DNA from: Reticulascus tulasneorum
Taxonomy: Eukaryota; Ascomycota; Sordariomycetes; Glomerellales; Reticulascaceae
Assembly (NCBI GenBank): GCA_001557505.1
Contig: LSAX01000006.1
Location: 310,001-374,000 of the forward strand
Length of the DNA stretch: 64,000 bases
Reading direction: 5' to 3'
Numbering within the stretch: position 1 is the stretch's first letter; each line of letters starts with the position of its first letter. Below, piece by piece: positions 11,539 through 23,462 of the stretch. The position numbers were made by a program, and so were the translations under genes. The notes beneath the pieces were generated by a model. That model was not told where the DNA came from. It did not search any database and saw only the letters and a program-made list of their open reading frames with translations.

Positions 11539-14500
11539 TCACTGAGGAACCACCTCAAACTTGTGGAGAAGAACATCCCAGTTGTCTGAACGAGTGTGGG
11601 TTCCATAAGGCACAAGTGCTGCCACCCTCATCCTTCACAGGCTTATATCAGCGACTGGCTCCAAAAGTGACCAAAGGACCATAAAGGACAAGATAGGGGG
11701 GAGGTCACAAACAGGCTCGTGAGAGGGAAATGGGCAGGCAGGTTAGTTGAAGAACAAACTTACTTATACTGTCCAGGTACAATGTATGAGCCATTCGCAA
11801 GCTTTCCAAGCCAGCAATAACTAATTGGAGTCTGGTAAAAGAGTCCAATGCGTGATTGTTGGACGGGAAATGGTTTAGTATTCTCCGTGTTAACCCCGAT
11901 GGGAACGGCGTAGTAGGTATCACAGCCTAGCCAAGTAGTCGCGGATCCAATGAATTTAGCCTGGTCAGGAACAGGAGGGTATTTCCATTCTCGCTCAGTA
12001 TAGTCCTTGTCGAAGATCTGTTTTGGTGGAAGACGTTATTGTTAGCAATCGTATCAGAAAAACGGGAAGTGCACGGGTAGACAAATGCGAAAGCCTTACA
12101 TCCCAGCGAAGCTCGGTGGTTCCCCATCTCAGGTAGAAGTATGCTCGAAGAAAATCAAAATCGTCCGGTCCGGTCTTGAAACTAACTCTGAAGGTTAAGC
12201 AGCGCGGTTAGCATATCGTCAGATGGAAAGGGGGTGTGAAGCGAGGGAAAGAGTCTGTCATACTTGGGCTTGTTCTGGATAAGCTGTGTCCACTGAGTTG
12301 AGAAGATTGGAGCTTCGCCGAACATGAACCTCGCGATTGCTTTCTTTGTGTCGAATGCTGCTCCTGTAGCATTAAACAAAGATAAACAGTCAGACATGTT
12401 CTCCGAAGCAAGTTCATTTTCCGGCCCCCTAAATCAAGAAAGACGGAGGTGATGTAACATACCGCTGTACGGGATTGCGAGCGATTCGCCGTTGCTTCCC
12501 GTAATGACGATGACTCCTCCATAAAATGGCCATCCGTTTACCTCGACGTTTTCTGGAAGTTTGAATATGAAACTGAAATGGACGTGTAAGCAGGAAGACT
12601 CAAGCGCTTTTCCTTGACATTCATGAATGTTCAAACTTACTTCGCTCGCTTTGTCTCACCAGCTTTGACCTTAAAGGTTCCGCTAGGGGCACTAAATCCA
12701 GGAATAATGCTTATTGGCGTGAGTTCATCTCGGATTTTAATTGGAGCGTTCAAGTCCCTGTCGATTGCGTGGCTATCGAAGGCAGAATACGGTAGTATGC
12801 TGAAGTTGTAAGTCACCGGCACCGCTGCATTATTCGTGATGTCAACACTGTGATAGCGTGAAAAGCGTCCGGTATCGTTGAGGTTGAACTTTTCAAAGCT
12901 CAACGTCGTCGCATACGATAACATTTTCCAAGCATTGACCAAGCCCGCGCCAACTTGCTGAACCGGCGCCAACAAATCCGTGCTAGGAAACTCGCTTGCA
13001 TGAACCCTCCATGGCATAGGCGTGGCGCTTGAGATGATACTCTTGCGAACAGCTAAACCAAAGTTGCGGCCATGGGTTGTGATGCCGCCATTCTTTCCAG
13101 CCCATAGGGCTGCCACTCCAGCAATGTAAGGTGCAGCCATCGATGTTCCGGCGGTAATGGTCCAGGAGTCTCCGAGTGCCGTAGAGAGCACCACATCACC
13201 CGGGGCCGAGATATCGGGTTTGTTGTCAAGGTCGTATGTAGGTCCAAAGCTGGTATACAGACTGGGAGATCCAACGTAAGAATACGGCATGTTCCCCTCG
13301 AATTGTGGCGTGTCAACGAAGTTTCCTCTAACAGAGCCCCCGGCGTTGATGGTATCGATAATGGCTTCTCCGGTCGCCGCATCAATAAGAAAAACGGTCA
13401 TGACAGTCGGGACTACCGGCACAGGAGGTGTCCAGTAAGATGTGTCACCATAGACGACGAAGGTAGTGATGTTTCCGAGCCAGTATAGAACTGACATCTT
13501 CCTGTCGAGATCGCAACCGCCAGCACGTATGAGCACAATGCCGCCCGAAAGGTCCGGAAGGCTCTGCGGGAGCTCGTTGCAGGTGTCGTCGCCAACGGTC
13601 TTGTCCAGGGTCAGAGGTACAAAGGCAACATTTCCGGGTCGATCCACCCCGGCCGCCCAGTAGCCGGAAGTTTGTTGCTCGGTTTCACCATTCGCAGATG
13701 TGACATCAATAGAAAACGGTGTAACCGGGATGACGCCGGGTTCTGCCGAACCAACCGACACGACATTCTTGCCACTGCCTTTTGTAACTGTCGAGAGTAC
13801 GCCTTTGTCGCCATCGTTTCCGGCCGCGAATGCGATGAAAACTCCACGCTCCTCGACCAAGCGGGAGGTGATTGACTCCACAGCTCCAGTGCCGAATCCA
13901 CCATTCTCTCCGCTAATGCTTATGGAGATAATGTCGGCCTAAATGGAGACAACATAGTAAATTGTCAGCAATCAAGACGAAGACAGCTCCGTTGCCTTCT
14001 GCTGGTAGGAAAATAATACGTACACCGGATTCAGCGGCAGCTATGATGGCATCGATCATGGTCTCGTCGTCAGATGCTCCCTGTAGTTGAAGTAAGCGAC
14101 ACATGGCCGATAGTTGGTAAGACAGGAAAGTGTACTCCGGCTGTGAAGACCTTGTAGGCAAGAACGGTTGCTTCTGGAGCGACGCCTACGAAGCTGCAAT
14201 GGCTGAAGTCAGCGGCCATGTTCAACCCCCCCGAACTCCATTTTGACGTCGGGATGTACACACCTTTCAGATTTTCCCGCCAGGATTCCTGCAACAGCCG
14301 TTCCATGGCCGTGCAGATCGAGAGGGTCTGAATCGGGAACTTTGGGAAAGCCTGGGCGTGGCCAGCCTGCAACCTCGTAAGTCCTTCAACGATCTCATGT
14401 GGTTGAATGGACAACAATTAGCACTCACGGCCGTCCCCAACAAAGTCGTACCCGCCAGCAATTTTAAATCCCGGGCCAAATCCACCACCAAGCTTGATAG

Positions 14501-15147
14501 AGCAGAAAATGTCAGGAGCTTTCATAGCGCACGCCTGAGAGGGCGTCGGGGAGTCAAGATTCTTACTGCAGGGTGGTTATAGTCCACACCAGTATCGATG
14601 ATTGCAATGACTGCTCCGCGTCCCAGAAAGCCGGCTTCGTGAGCCTTTGCCACGCCAGTTTCTTCATGGACACTCTTGTTTGTCAGATTGGCGTTCGCAA
14701 GGCCCTGGACAAACCTCTTGGTAACGGGCAGTACCGATGCCAGCGTGTAAGTCTCCGAGTTCCATGCTTGGTGGACCTCAGGAATAGCTTGCACCGAATC
14801 GACGTTATGATGTTCGGGTTGGATGCTTAGTCCACGGAAGATGTCTGAGTCGTAGACTTTTTGGACATCCACGCCATCTGCTGTGAGCTTCGCGGAGAAT
14901 GAATGCAAATCGACATCCTGGAGATGTGCTAGTGAGTAGCTGTTCACTCGCTGGCTTTTGGAAGTGAGGATCGATGGCTCACCTTGCCAACTTCAATGAT
15001 GATTCTCCTCGGCAACGCCACACCGGCAGCAGGTTCGTCAGCATCTGCAGCGGCTACAGCAGGCAGATCTGTCAATGGAGCGGGTTTCTCCGCTTGCAGT
15101 GCTGCCAACGCAGGCAAAGCCGAGAAAATGAGGCTTTGAAGACGCAT
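11539..15147 (-). CDS. Secreted subtilisin-like serine protease (S8A, Pr1C-like) with PA insert
   Basis: Extracellular endopeptidase of the subtilase family, resembling fungal Pr1C/minor-extracellular-protease types. Twelve exons close exactly to 913 residues. Introns are 14982-14918, 14566-14493, 14428-14367, 14263-14194, 14135-14081, 14023-13939, 12640-12573, 12462-12364, 12263-12188, 12099-12018 and 11763-11633. A signal peptide (MRLQSLIFSALPALAAL) is followed by a propeptide with IIIEVGK. The catalytic triad is visible: Asp163 in IIDTGVDYNHP, His214 in LHGHGTAVAG and Ser532 in AGTSMAAPYIAG. The oxyanion Asn is in AAGNDG near 307. A PA domain sits between His and Ser near 365-480, and Fn3-like C-terminal domains follow. 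The protein ends HKFEVVPQ. The catalytic residues are intact, so an active protease is expected. Confidence 0.92.
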
Positions 15148-15232
15148 GCTGGAGTAAACTTATAGGTTATATTCCTTCATGAGGCGCTCTACATAACCCA
15201 CGGGATCCACCACAACCGGGCTGGCTACTCAT

Positions 15233-15241
15233 TATATATAT
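15233..15241 (-). promoter_or_regulatory. Candidate TATA box of the subtilase gene
   Basis: On the minus strand the sequence reads TATATATAAT, about 88 bp upstream of the subtilase start codon. That distance is plausible for a TATA-driven, regulated secreted-enzyme gene. The evidence is position and sequence only. Confidence 0.4.
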
Positions 15242-17258
15242 CTATTTCCACCGAAGACCGGAGGCAGAGAGAGGGGTTTCCCGTCTGCCAATACAACCAA
15301 AATTGAAGCTCGTTGCTGGTCCGATGCAGGTACAAGCCAGGGGAGGAAGGTCAAGTCTAGGCGCATCTTGGAAGGTGATTATGGAGCTGCACGTGGTGCA
15401 TCAATAGGTACGTAGTCATGATTCCGTGCATTTCTGCGGCCTGCGTTCTATTGCTACCAACTGCCCAAGATTGATGCCATTCTTACAGACCCTTTTGAGA
15501 CAGAGTGTGAATGCCAAGGCTCGTGTTGTCAGATTTTTGCTACTTGCCCACGTAGACCGACATACTCTACCCTGTGTCATGGTCCGCTGATGCTCCAATC
15601 CCTGTAAAATCCTCGCACAGAACAGAATGATCTTATCAATCAATACCAAAAGCGGGAGGTGTAATCTTATCAATCTAATCAATCTCATCAGCCCCATCCA
15701 TACGAGCTCTCCCTAGGTTTTATTCCCGACACATGCACGCAATATAATGGCATGCCCAAACTCGCGCGCCTTAAATCATGAAGGTACAGGCGCCTTGCAG
15801 GAAATAAATGAGCCGGCCCGTTGGGAGACGCTGATCCTGGGACTTCACCAAAACTCCGACTTGTATTGGTGGTTTTTAACCAGAAGATGACGACTTTGCT
15901 AGCGTGGGTCCATGTTCGTGGAGGTCATAGCGCAATAGGCTTGCTGCTTTATAAAGAAGATGTTTCCAGATATCGTCAGAAATGAAGTTTGATCGCATGG
16001 TCACTGTAGCCTTACTACAAAGCACCTGAAGTCATTTAGCCAAGAGTACATGGTCCTACAGTCGACACAAGCTTAAACATATAATTCCGATGGTAGTTAA
16101 ATCATGAGCGGGGCCAACTCCTCTTGTCAGATCCGCTCTCGCTCGCTCACATTCAGGACCACCCCTGGACCTGCTCCACAAGGTACTCCATAATACTACT
16201 AAAACGCCTGTCAACACTGTTATTGAGACTGTTTGCGGCTGAATCGTCTGGACGCCCGTCAATGGGCCATCCATCATAACCTCCAGAGAAGGAGATGAAC
16301 TACGAGAAGGCCCAGCCCTTGCATCACTAGTGATGCAAGGTGTGTTCATCGACGAGGTGCTTCGAGCCGATTTCACCGCTGATTTGCAGTCATTGAGAAC
16401 AATTATCCTAGTCTCGTGTGGATCCTTATAAGCAGAGCAGAGGCACAGAACTCGTCCGTGGTCGGCAAGCGAGGACCATCCTGCACGAATAGATTTGTTT
16501 TCTGGATTGGGGATGCGCTTGAGAGAGAGTGTCAAAGGATTGGAACATTCACTGGATGGTAAAAGGAGTCTTTCATGTGTGTATTCTGGTACTGGCCTAA
16601 TGCCAAGAGATGGGTCCTGTTAAAAACATGTTGGCAAGGCTGACAGAAACCTGGTAAACTAACATAACGCCATCTGACTGGAGTGGAGCCATTTAACCCA
16701 CACATATCCTACCTTACTTGCTAAACTTCTTCTAGCTAGGCTTAAACCACGACAGCATCCCCTGGGGCAAATATGGATTCGCCGCATAGAGATAAAGCAC
16801 CCCAGTCGAGACATATTTTGAGCACGCTTAAGCTTCTCCCATGACGTCTTTCTCCAAGGTAGCTTTTATCAGAGGAAATAAACCGGAGCAGAGCAGACTG
16901 GCTCGAATCTTAGCCCGGCTACAGTCGGCCACGAGCGTAAAGCGACAACACGCCAGATAAAACTGGCCGTGAGGTGATAGTCAAATTGGTCCGGTGAATA
17001 ACATGAGCATTTACCAATTCGTGTTGAAAATACGAAGCTTTAAATGCCTTGATCTGAGCTAGAAATACCCCAAACTAGTCCAAACTGAGCTTCTGGAAGC
17101 GAATTCTCCTAAACGTAACAATTTTATGACTGGTGTTCAGCCGTACTGTTTGTCCGCCCGAGACGCAACGGCTGACACCTTCTTCATTGTGCTCTTTGTT
17201 TCCATTACATGACTGCAAGAAAAAGATACTGACGATCACTGTGGGAAATAATATCTCG
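15242..17258. other. Intergenic, mostly uninterpretable (2 kb)
   Basis: No supported gene is seen apart from the low-confidence minus-strand frame at 16056-16615 listed separately. At 16730-16840 on the minus strand there is a short open stretch reading VLYLYAANPYLPQGMLSW that ends in a stop. It looks protein-like but connects to nothing by clear splice sites. The region may contain a decayed gene. Confidence 0.35.
16056..16615 (-). pseudogene. Possible terminal exon or gene remnant of unknown family
   Basis: A minus-strand frame stays open for about 187 codons directly after an acceptor-like TTTTTAACAG, reading DPSLGIRPVPEYTHERLLLP at its start. It ends with a predicted membrane segment (VSITVLTGVLVVLW) followed by a basic stretch and a short hydrophobic tail. 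No ATG or upstream exon with a matching donor could be assigned, because the sequence just upstream has stops in all useful frames. It could be the last exon of a small membrane protein, a decayed gene, or chance. A frame of this length is expected about once by chance in a window of this size. Confidence 0.2.
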
Positions 17259-19408
17259 CTAGGAAGATTGCTCGTTGTCCCGAGCCACTGCCACAATCCT
17301 GGACCTGTTCTTTTCGTCGCCTGAGTGGGGCGGATTCGCTATAGCTTTCATAGCAGCTTCCGGTGGCCAATATTCATAATCAAGCGTGACAGTAGAGTCC
17401 ACCCACTCATCATCCTCCCCATGTAGATCGGGTCCAACTGGCGGAGGTTTCCACTCATCGGGTAGAGAAACGTAACGTTCGAGCTCGCTGGCGTCACAGC
17501 CTACATCTTCATACGTCGCATGACCTTCGGTCCAGTCTCCAGAGATGCTATGCAGTCCTATTCCCCATCTAGGGATATGGGGCTTAGAGGAACCCATCTG
17601 GACTAATTGTCGTACTGAATGTTCTCCCCCACTCATGTAGCTTGTCTGTTTGTCTATTATGAGCCCCAGCTCCTTGGCCCTCGTCTCCAAAACTTCGCGG
17701 TAATGCAAATTCGGACTGTTCTGCGCATCAACGTAAAGATGGTAGTCTGGTTTCACGGGTTCCTCGTTGCTATCATCAGCTACCAATAGCAAACGATCAA
17801 AGAGGCATTGGTAGTCCGCGAAAATCGCGGCGCGAGCTACGGCAGGTCGGAACAAACGATCAACTTTGACGAGAGCTACATAGGTCGTCTCGGCTGCGAT
17901 TGAAGGATACCAGATTAGGTATGGATGGGATTGACGGGATGCCCCTTTACTAGGCGTTAGGACATATGACAGATCGTTGTTCATGATACACCGGGCTCCG
18001 ATCGCTTTATTTATTCGGTAATCACTAGAGAACGTCTGTGTTGAGCACTATCGGGCAAATAGAGAATTGTGATCTGTGATTTAGTCAACCAGTGATCGTC
18101 ATGTGAGATACGAGACTTATCAAACACTCTATGAGGAAAGAATAAAAAGTTTGGGGAGATAGGTAAACATACAAATGCCTCGAACAAGACATTCCTTTCC
18201 CAGGTGACAAACTGAGGTCGTCGAAGTCTGGCGTACCTATCAGTGTCACCATAATAGGCGGCCATGACGATTAGGAGGTCTTTGTCGCATGTCGGTAAAT
18301 CTGCTGGAAGGGGCTGGCAGATCAGGCTTGTGAGCAGCTTAGAGGTTTTAACACGCTCATTGACCCATTTGTTATTGTTGCGATAGTCATCGGACGTCTC
18401 TGGTGTCTCTTGTGGAAGATAAATACTCATATCCTCAGTAATGTTGAAACGAGTGGGTTCAAATCCATCCACATGTGGGCCAGCCCATAGGTCAAAGTCG
18501 TCATCATGAGGGTCATCAGGCTCAGGATCGCCCACTTCACCTTCTATCCGGCCAGTAGGCTGCTCTATAATCTGCTTCCGATCTAGAAAGCGAACCAGAT
18601 CAGTATCTCCGTTAAGAAAGCCAGGCTTGGGGTTGCTGTCTATTCTACGAGCGTAGTCGTCGAAGGCCTAATATCGTACTGGCGCAGCCAGAATAGCCTC
18701 AAAGATAGTATTATGACCACTTTCGCGGGCTTCTTCAGCAATCGAGACTTCAGGCAAGATATCCAAGCTCAAATAGAACTCGGTATAGCCGGCAATGGCA
18801 GCGACTCGGCTAGCTTGATATGCCATACTGGGATACTGGTGAATAAGTTCCCGAAGAGTTGCTTCGGATGGTATATCGGGATGCCAAATACAATAAGGTA
18901 GCTCTTCTGTGGCCATCGCAGGTACCCAGTTACTCATGATTGATCGAGCGTTAAGTGCACGAGTAAATAGCGGCAATACTCCATGTAACGCCGCTGCTGG
19001 GCCGAATGCGAAGTCTGGATGGTATCGGATGCCCCGAACGATGCAAAGGCGCATTAATGGCCGTCCTAATGCCCAGGGAACCTGCTGGCCCTTAAAGGCG
19101 GCGATGGCAACTGGGAGAGAATATGCACGACACCGGAGTCGCTTTTTTATTTCGATATCCGGCCATCGGCAGCAGACAATTTTGACTCTGCTGTGACAGG
19201 GTTCTCCATATTCGCTGTTGCGGACTGAATTAGCTGGGCTACTGTGTTGACGGACGGGACTCGGTTGCTTACAATTGGAGATGCAATCTACGCCTATTAA
19301 TGAGATTCCCAATCTTTTCGGGGGAGGGTTCAATTGAAAAAGTCTAGGACGTAAAAGCGGAGGGGAGTGCTGGAGACTCTTATAATCGACGGTTTGGTTG
19401 CCGCCCAC
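17259..19408 (-). pseudogene. Interrupted gene for an uncharacterised fungal two-repeat protein
   Basis: I recognise this as a fungal hypothetical-protein family but know no function for it. The frame runs with consistent protein character from about 19430 to 18173, except for one in-frame TAG at 18670-18668: the text reads AAPVRY, stop, AFDDYARRIDS. A 12-bp gap is too short to be an intron. Beyond FEAF near 18173 the frame shifts; a 137-bp intron (18172-18036, GTATGT...ACACAG) would restore it to give SSDYRINKAIGARCIMNNDLS and the C-terminal part ending at 17259. The protein has two related units: ARSIMSNW...PYCIWHPDIPSEAT and ARCIMNND...PYLIWYPSIAAETT. Between them is DKDLLIVMAAYYGDTDRYARL. 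No membrane segments or catalytic motifs are evident. The 5' end is uncertain, with no clear ATG. A sequencing error at the TAG is possible. Confidence 0.6.
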
Positions 19409-19855
19409 AATATGGTGCTTGGGTTCTGCATCAACTTACGTGGGTGAAGCAGCCCGTTGATTCTATTGGTTAACACGAGACGTATTGTAAGGTTGTTGGT
19501 TGCCAAAGGCCAATTTTAGCTACGGAACCATAAACTACCATCCGAGCGACGCCAGTGAGTCACAGTCGAGAGCAAGGCCATGGCCAAATCATTCCGAGCG
19601 GTGCTGGATCAACAGATTCAACACCGCGAATACCTTATTCATGATTTGGCCAAACTAGATAACCAGGATAGGCATCTGCTTCCAGGGGTTGAGCGAAAGT
19701 GCGAGAAAACAGTTCAGACCATTACAAAAGGCAATGGCAAGACGCCACACACATTCAAAAAAGTGAGCAGTATGTCATTCAAACTCCACGGCTGTCGGGG
19801 AACAAGTGATATTAGGATAGCGAAATCAAAGGATGCTGGCGTTGCGACCAGTTAC
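19409..19855. other. Intergenic
   Basis: This 450-bp gap lies between the interrupted two-repeat gene and the SDR gene. A plus-strand frame at 19580-19963 runs into the SDR gene antisense and is not considered real. Nothing else is seen. Confidence 0.45.
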
Positions 19856-21189
19856 TCAGAAAATGATCCCGGCAGCTCGGAACTTCCCGAATGCCTCCAG
19901 CCAACCTTCCGCAGGATCTACCTCCTCCAAGAATCCGGAAGACCTCAACCGTTCGACACTTAGTTGCCTATCAAAGTTGAGCCAGAATCCTACGTTATCC
20001 AGCTGCAAAGCCCCAGCACCCACGCCGCTGCTCGCCGCCTTCGGTAGCCCGTTTTCCCCAAAGACATGTCTGTACTTGGAGACGTATTCGCCCGGGTTGA
20101 GCACCTTTTCATCCTCGCTGGGCGGTTCAACACCAATGAGACCGAACCAATCTGCAAAGGCGGGCCAAAGTTCGCGAAAGGTTGTTGGACGTCCATGATC
20201 AACCATGTTGACTATCTTGCCGCCCAGAGCATCGGGATTGAGTGCAGCGTGGATGGCGATTCTTCCAAGGTTACGAGTGGAAACGGGCGTGAAGAGCGCG
20301 TTGAAGCCGCCTTCATTTCCGGGAAATGGGACCTTAATTTTCTTCCAAGTATTCGGGTCCGAGGCTTGTACGCCGTGATTGCGGGCATAAAGAGAGAGGT
20401 ATTGAGCCCAGTGGAGTGCTAGCGAGTAACCTGAACCGTTTGGGGTAAAGCCAACCTGATAAATTGTCAGCCAATGGTTACATGCATCTGGATGAACTGC
20501 CGTCACAGCGTGGTAAGAGGCAACAACATACCACCGCATCGGGGCACACTTCAGTCCATGTCCATCCGCGACCTTTGCTTGACTCGGTCAAAAGCTTCCG
20601 AAACCATGGATAAGAAACGGTCTTGGCATAATCCTCAGGGAGGCTATCTGCCATGGATTCCACAAGGGGCGCCTGAAAGATGCCTCCTGGCATATATATT
20701 CCGTAACCCTGCATGGCATGTTAGCTTTCGGTGTTATTCTTGTCGCAGTGACGGGTTGCCCACCCTAGTCCCGCCGGAGTAGACAAAGGATTTCAGTTTT
20801 GGCGCCAGAGCATTCAGCGCATCAATCACCCTCTGCATCATAGCGGAGTTGGTCTTCGCTTCGAGAGTCTGATCGTCGACCTGCTTGAACACGAAGTAAA
20901 ACGCATGCGTGACATCCTTGATACCGGCGACCTTGTCTTTCAGCTCTGCGGTCAGGTCATCCGAAGTGCCATGGAAGAGATCAACTCCTGACGCCAAGCT
21001 GAGCTTTGGACGGTCTGGCGATGGACTCGGCCAGTAGAACTCCGACGCCGCAACGGGACGATTGATCACTGCAGTGACAGTTCCGAATGTTGCAGCTTGT
21101 GGATATGGGTAGAGGAGCTGCTCAACACCGGCCCACCCTAGCAAGCCTGACGCGCCGAACACAAGAGCGTGGTTCTGAGATTTCGACAT
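19856..21189 (-). CDS. NAD(P)-binding reductase of the PRISE-type short-chain dehydrogenase family
   Basis: Three exons with introns at 20763-20709 (GTGGGC...ATGCAG) and 20531-20456 (GTATGT...TATCAG) give exactly 400 residues. The N-terminal dinucleotide-binding loop is GASGLLGWAGVEQL near residue 12. This is followed by the VTHAFYFVF and SFVYSGGTRGYGIYMPG blocks, the latter joined across intron 1 and containing the YGxY-like active-site tyrosine. The C-terminus reads WLEAFGKFRAAGIIF, characteristic of the progesterone-5-beta-reductase/iridoid-synthase-like SDR subgroup. Such enzymes reduce activated C=C or C=O groups; fungal members often sit in secondary-metabolism or catabolic loci. The substrate is unknown. 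It is divergent from the DUF885 gene, with 499 bp between starts. Confidence 0.88.
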
Positions 21190-21688
21190 TATGGCCGAGT
21201 TGCATGAATGGGATGGGGAGGTTTACAATTCGGACCATCATGTTTTACTTGCGTTCATGGGCAGCGCCATTTACTTATAAACTGATTAGTTACGCATGGA
21301 GGGCCAAGGTATTGAACCACTTCGTTTTGTTTGGATTCTACAGTCACTGGCCGGTATGTGCGCGGAGTTGACCCCGCCTGCGCACATATCTGGATGAGCA
21401 ATTATGATTCATCGCCGATCCGTCGTCTAACTCGAAACGTCATGTTGAACGAGGCTGCAGCTAAACTGGAGTCGGCGGCTTTGGCCTGGTCCCATTGGGC
21501 CAGTGTTAGATGGAACCCTCTGTGGTGGGGAAACAGCCAATAATTAGCTCGGGCCAAATCTGTGCCGAACGGGACATGTGGCGGCTTGTTCTTTGCGATT
21601 CTGGGATTCTCATTCGTTTCGGCACCGATTGAGAACATCACATCTCATCAGCGTTCAATCGGAACGCGTCCAAACAATATATTCAGCT
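21190..21688. promoter_or_regulatory. Shared upstream region of the SDR and DUF885 genes
   Basis: Divergent start codons are 499 bp apart. A TTATAAGT element on the minus strand at about 21273-21280 lies roughly 86-90 bp upstream of the SDR start and is a candidate TATA box. No TATA box was recognised on the DUF885 side. Co-regulation of the pair is possible but is inference from arrangement only. Confidence 0.4.
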
Positions 21689-23410
21689 ATGCAAGAGGTC
21701 GCAGGGATGGAAAGCGAGTGGGTGCACTTGCGCCCAGAGGATGCGAAGGGCGACAGCTACAACCACGAGATGGAGTCGATGCAAGACAGAATCACTCGCG
21801 TTACGACAGATCAGGAGAACCTAGAAACCTTCTACAACATCCGTATCTCAAGAAGAAGAAGAGATCGCTTGCAAAGGTTTTATTCCGATGAATTGAAGCA
21901 CCTGCAATGTGCCCCGTTTGAGAAGTACAGCCAGCAGGAAAAGGTCGATTTTCTTCTCTTACGGAACTACCTTCGACGGAAGCTGCGAGGACTCGACTTG
22001 GATGCTGCGCGACTGGAAAAGTCGAAACCGCTTTTGCCATTTGCCGACGCCATCGTCGATATCTGTGAACGACGGCAGCACATGATCCCGGTTGATGCAC
22101 GGCAAGCAGCGACATCCCTGAATGAAATCTCCAAAAGTGCTATCAAGACACTTGCGGCCGTTGTGAAGGACGACATCAAGACAGATGCAACTACTGCATA
22201 CCAAGCCGCGAAGGCTGTGCAGCAGCTCCAGTCTCACCTATTGGAGTTCTATCAGTTCTACCACAACTACGATCCACTGTTTGATTGGTGGTGCGCAGCA
22301 CCTTGGCGAGACGCTAATGAGGCGCTGGCCCAACTGTATCCCGCTATCCAAACAAAACTAGCAGGTATGAAAGACGGCAGCAGTGACGAGATCATAGGAG
22401 AGCCCATCGGGAGGGAAGGGCTACTCACCGAGCTTGAGGCAGAGATGATCCCTTATATCCCAGAGGAGCTGATTCGGCTGGCTAAAAAGGAATATGAATG
22501 GTGCGAGAATGAGATGAAGAAAGCCTCCGACAGTCTGTTGTTCGGGCGTGACTGGAAGAAAGCGTTAGAGCACGTTAAAACGCTACATGTTGGCCCAGGA
22601 GAGCAGCCCGAGCTTGCCCGACATCTCGCCGCCGAAGGCACGGAGTTCGTGACGAAGCACAATCTGGTCACGGTTCCAGCTGTCGCGTCCGAGACATGGC
22701 CCATGTACATGATGTCGGAGGAGCTTCAAAAAGTCGCACCTTTCTTCTTGGGCGGCCCGGCGATCCTGGTCTCGTATCCCACCGTCAATATGTCCCACGA
22801 CGATAAGCTGATGGTCATGCGAGGAAACAATCGCCATTTCTCCCGAGCCACAGTATTCCATGAGCTCATTCCAGGTCACCGACTGCAACTCTTCATGGGG
22901 TCGCGACATCGCCCGTACAGGCAACTCTTCACCACGCCATTTTTCATCGAGGGATGGGCCATGTACTGGGAGATGGTTTTCTGGGACCGTGGCGACTTCT
23001 TCATGTCGCCTGAAGACAAGATCGGGACCCTATTTTGGCGAATGCATCGGTGTGCGCGGATCATCTTCTCGTTGAAGTTCCATCTTGGAGATATGACGCC
23101 ACAGGAATGCATCGACTTGCTCGTGGATTGGGTTGGGCATGAACGGTCTACTGCCGAGGGAGAAGTTCGGCGCTCATTAAACGGCGACTACGGACCACTG
23201 TATCAGGCTGGATACATGCTCGGTGCATTGCAGATCCACGAGTTGAGAAAGGAGGTTCTGGGACAGAAGTTGATGTCTGAGAAAGAGTTTCACGATGCCA
23301 TTTTAAAATCAAACACGATGCCTATTGAATTATTGAGGGCTCTGCTTTTAGGACAGGACCTGAGTCCGGGGTTTGCCTCCAAGTGGAAGTTCTATGGGCA
23401 TAGGATCTAG
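21689..23410 (+). CDS. DUF885 metallopeptidase-like protein
   Basis: Single-exon gene of 573 residues from the first ATG (MQEVAGMESEW). The frame is open a further 37 codons upstream but contains no earlier ATG. The DUF885 signature is near residue 390: FHELIPGHRLQLFMGS, matching the family's HExxPGH pattern expected to bind a metal, followed by FIEGWAMYWEMVFWD. The family resembles gluzincin-type carboxypeptidases. There is no signal peptide or membrane helix, so it is probably intracellular. A role in hydrolysing small peptides or amide-linked metabolites is inferred from family; no substrate is known. Neighbours are the SDR and the flavin amine oxidase. Confidence 0.87.
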   Translation: MQEVAGMESEWVHLRPEDAKGDSYNHEMESMQDRITRVTTDQENLETFYNIRISRRRRDRLQRFYSDELKHLQCAPFEKYSQQEKVDFLLLRNYLRRKLRGLDLDAARLEKSKPLLPFADAIVDICERRQHMIPVDARQAATSLNEISKSAIKTLAAVVKDDIKTDATTAYQAAKAVQQLQSHLLEFYQFYHNYDPLFDWWCAAPWRDANEALAQLYPAIQTKLAGMKDGSSDEIIGEPIGREGLLTELEAEMIPYIPEELIRLAKKEYEWCENEMKKASDSLLFGRDWKKALEHVKTLHVGPGEQPELARHLAAEGTEFVTKHNLVTVPAVASETWPMYMMSEELQKVAPFFLGGPAILVSYPTVNMSHDDKLMVMRGNNRHFSRATVFHELIPGHRLQLFMGSRHRPYRQLFTTPFFIEGWAMYWEMVFWDRGDFFMSPEDKIGTLFWRMHRCARIIFSLKFHLGDMTPQECIDLLVDWVGHERSTAEGEVRRSLNGDYGPLYQAGYMLGALQIHELRKEVLGQKLMSEKEFHDAILKSNTMPIELLRALLLGQDLSPGFASKWKFYGHRI

Positions 23411-23462
23411 ATCGTGTGTGGTTACTACAGAACACCAACCGCCATTTAGAATTAAATTATGT

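Noticed and set aside
18300..18560. A tgggttcaaatcca string inspected as a tRNA T-loop
   Set aside because: It lies inside the frame of the two-repeat gene, and neither a D-arm nor an anticodon arm can be drawn.
19580..19963. A 127-codon plus-strand frame
   Set aside because: Its 3' part lies antisense in the SDR gene and the 5' part has no coding signature.
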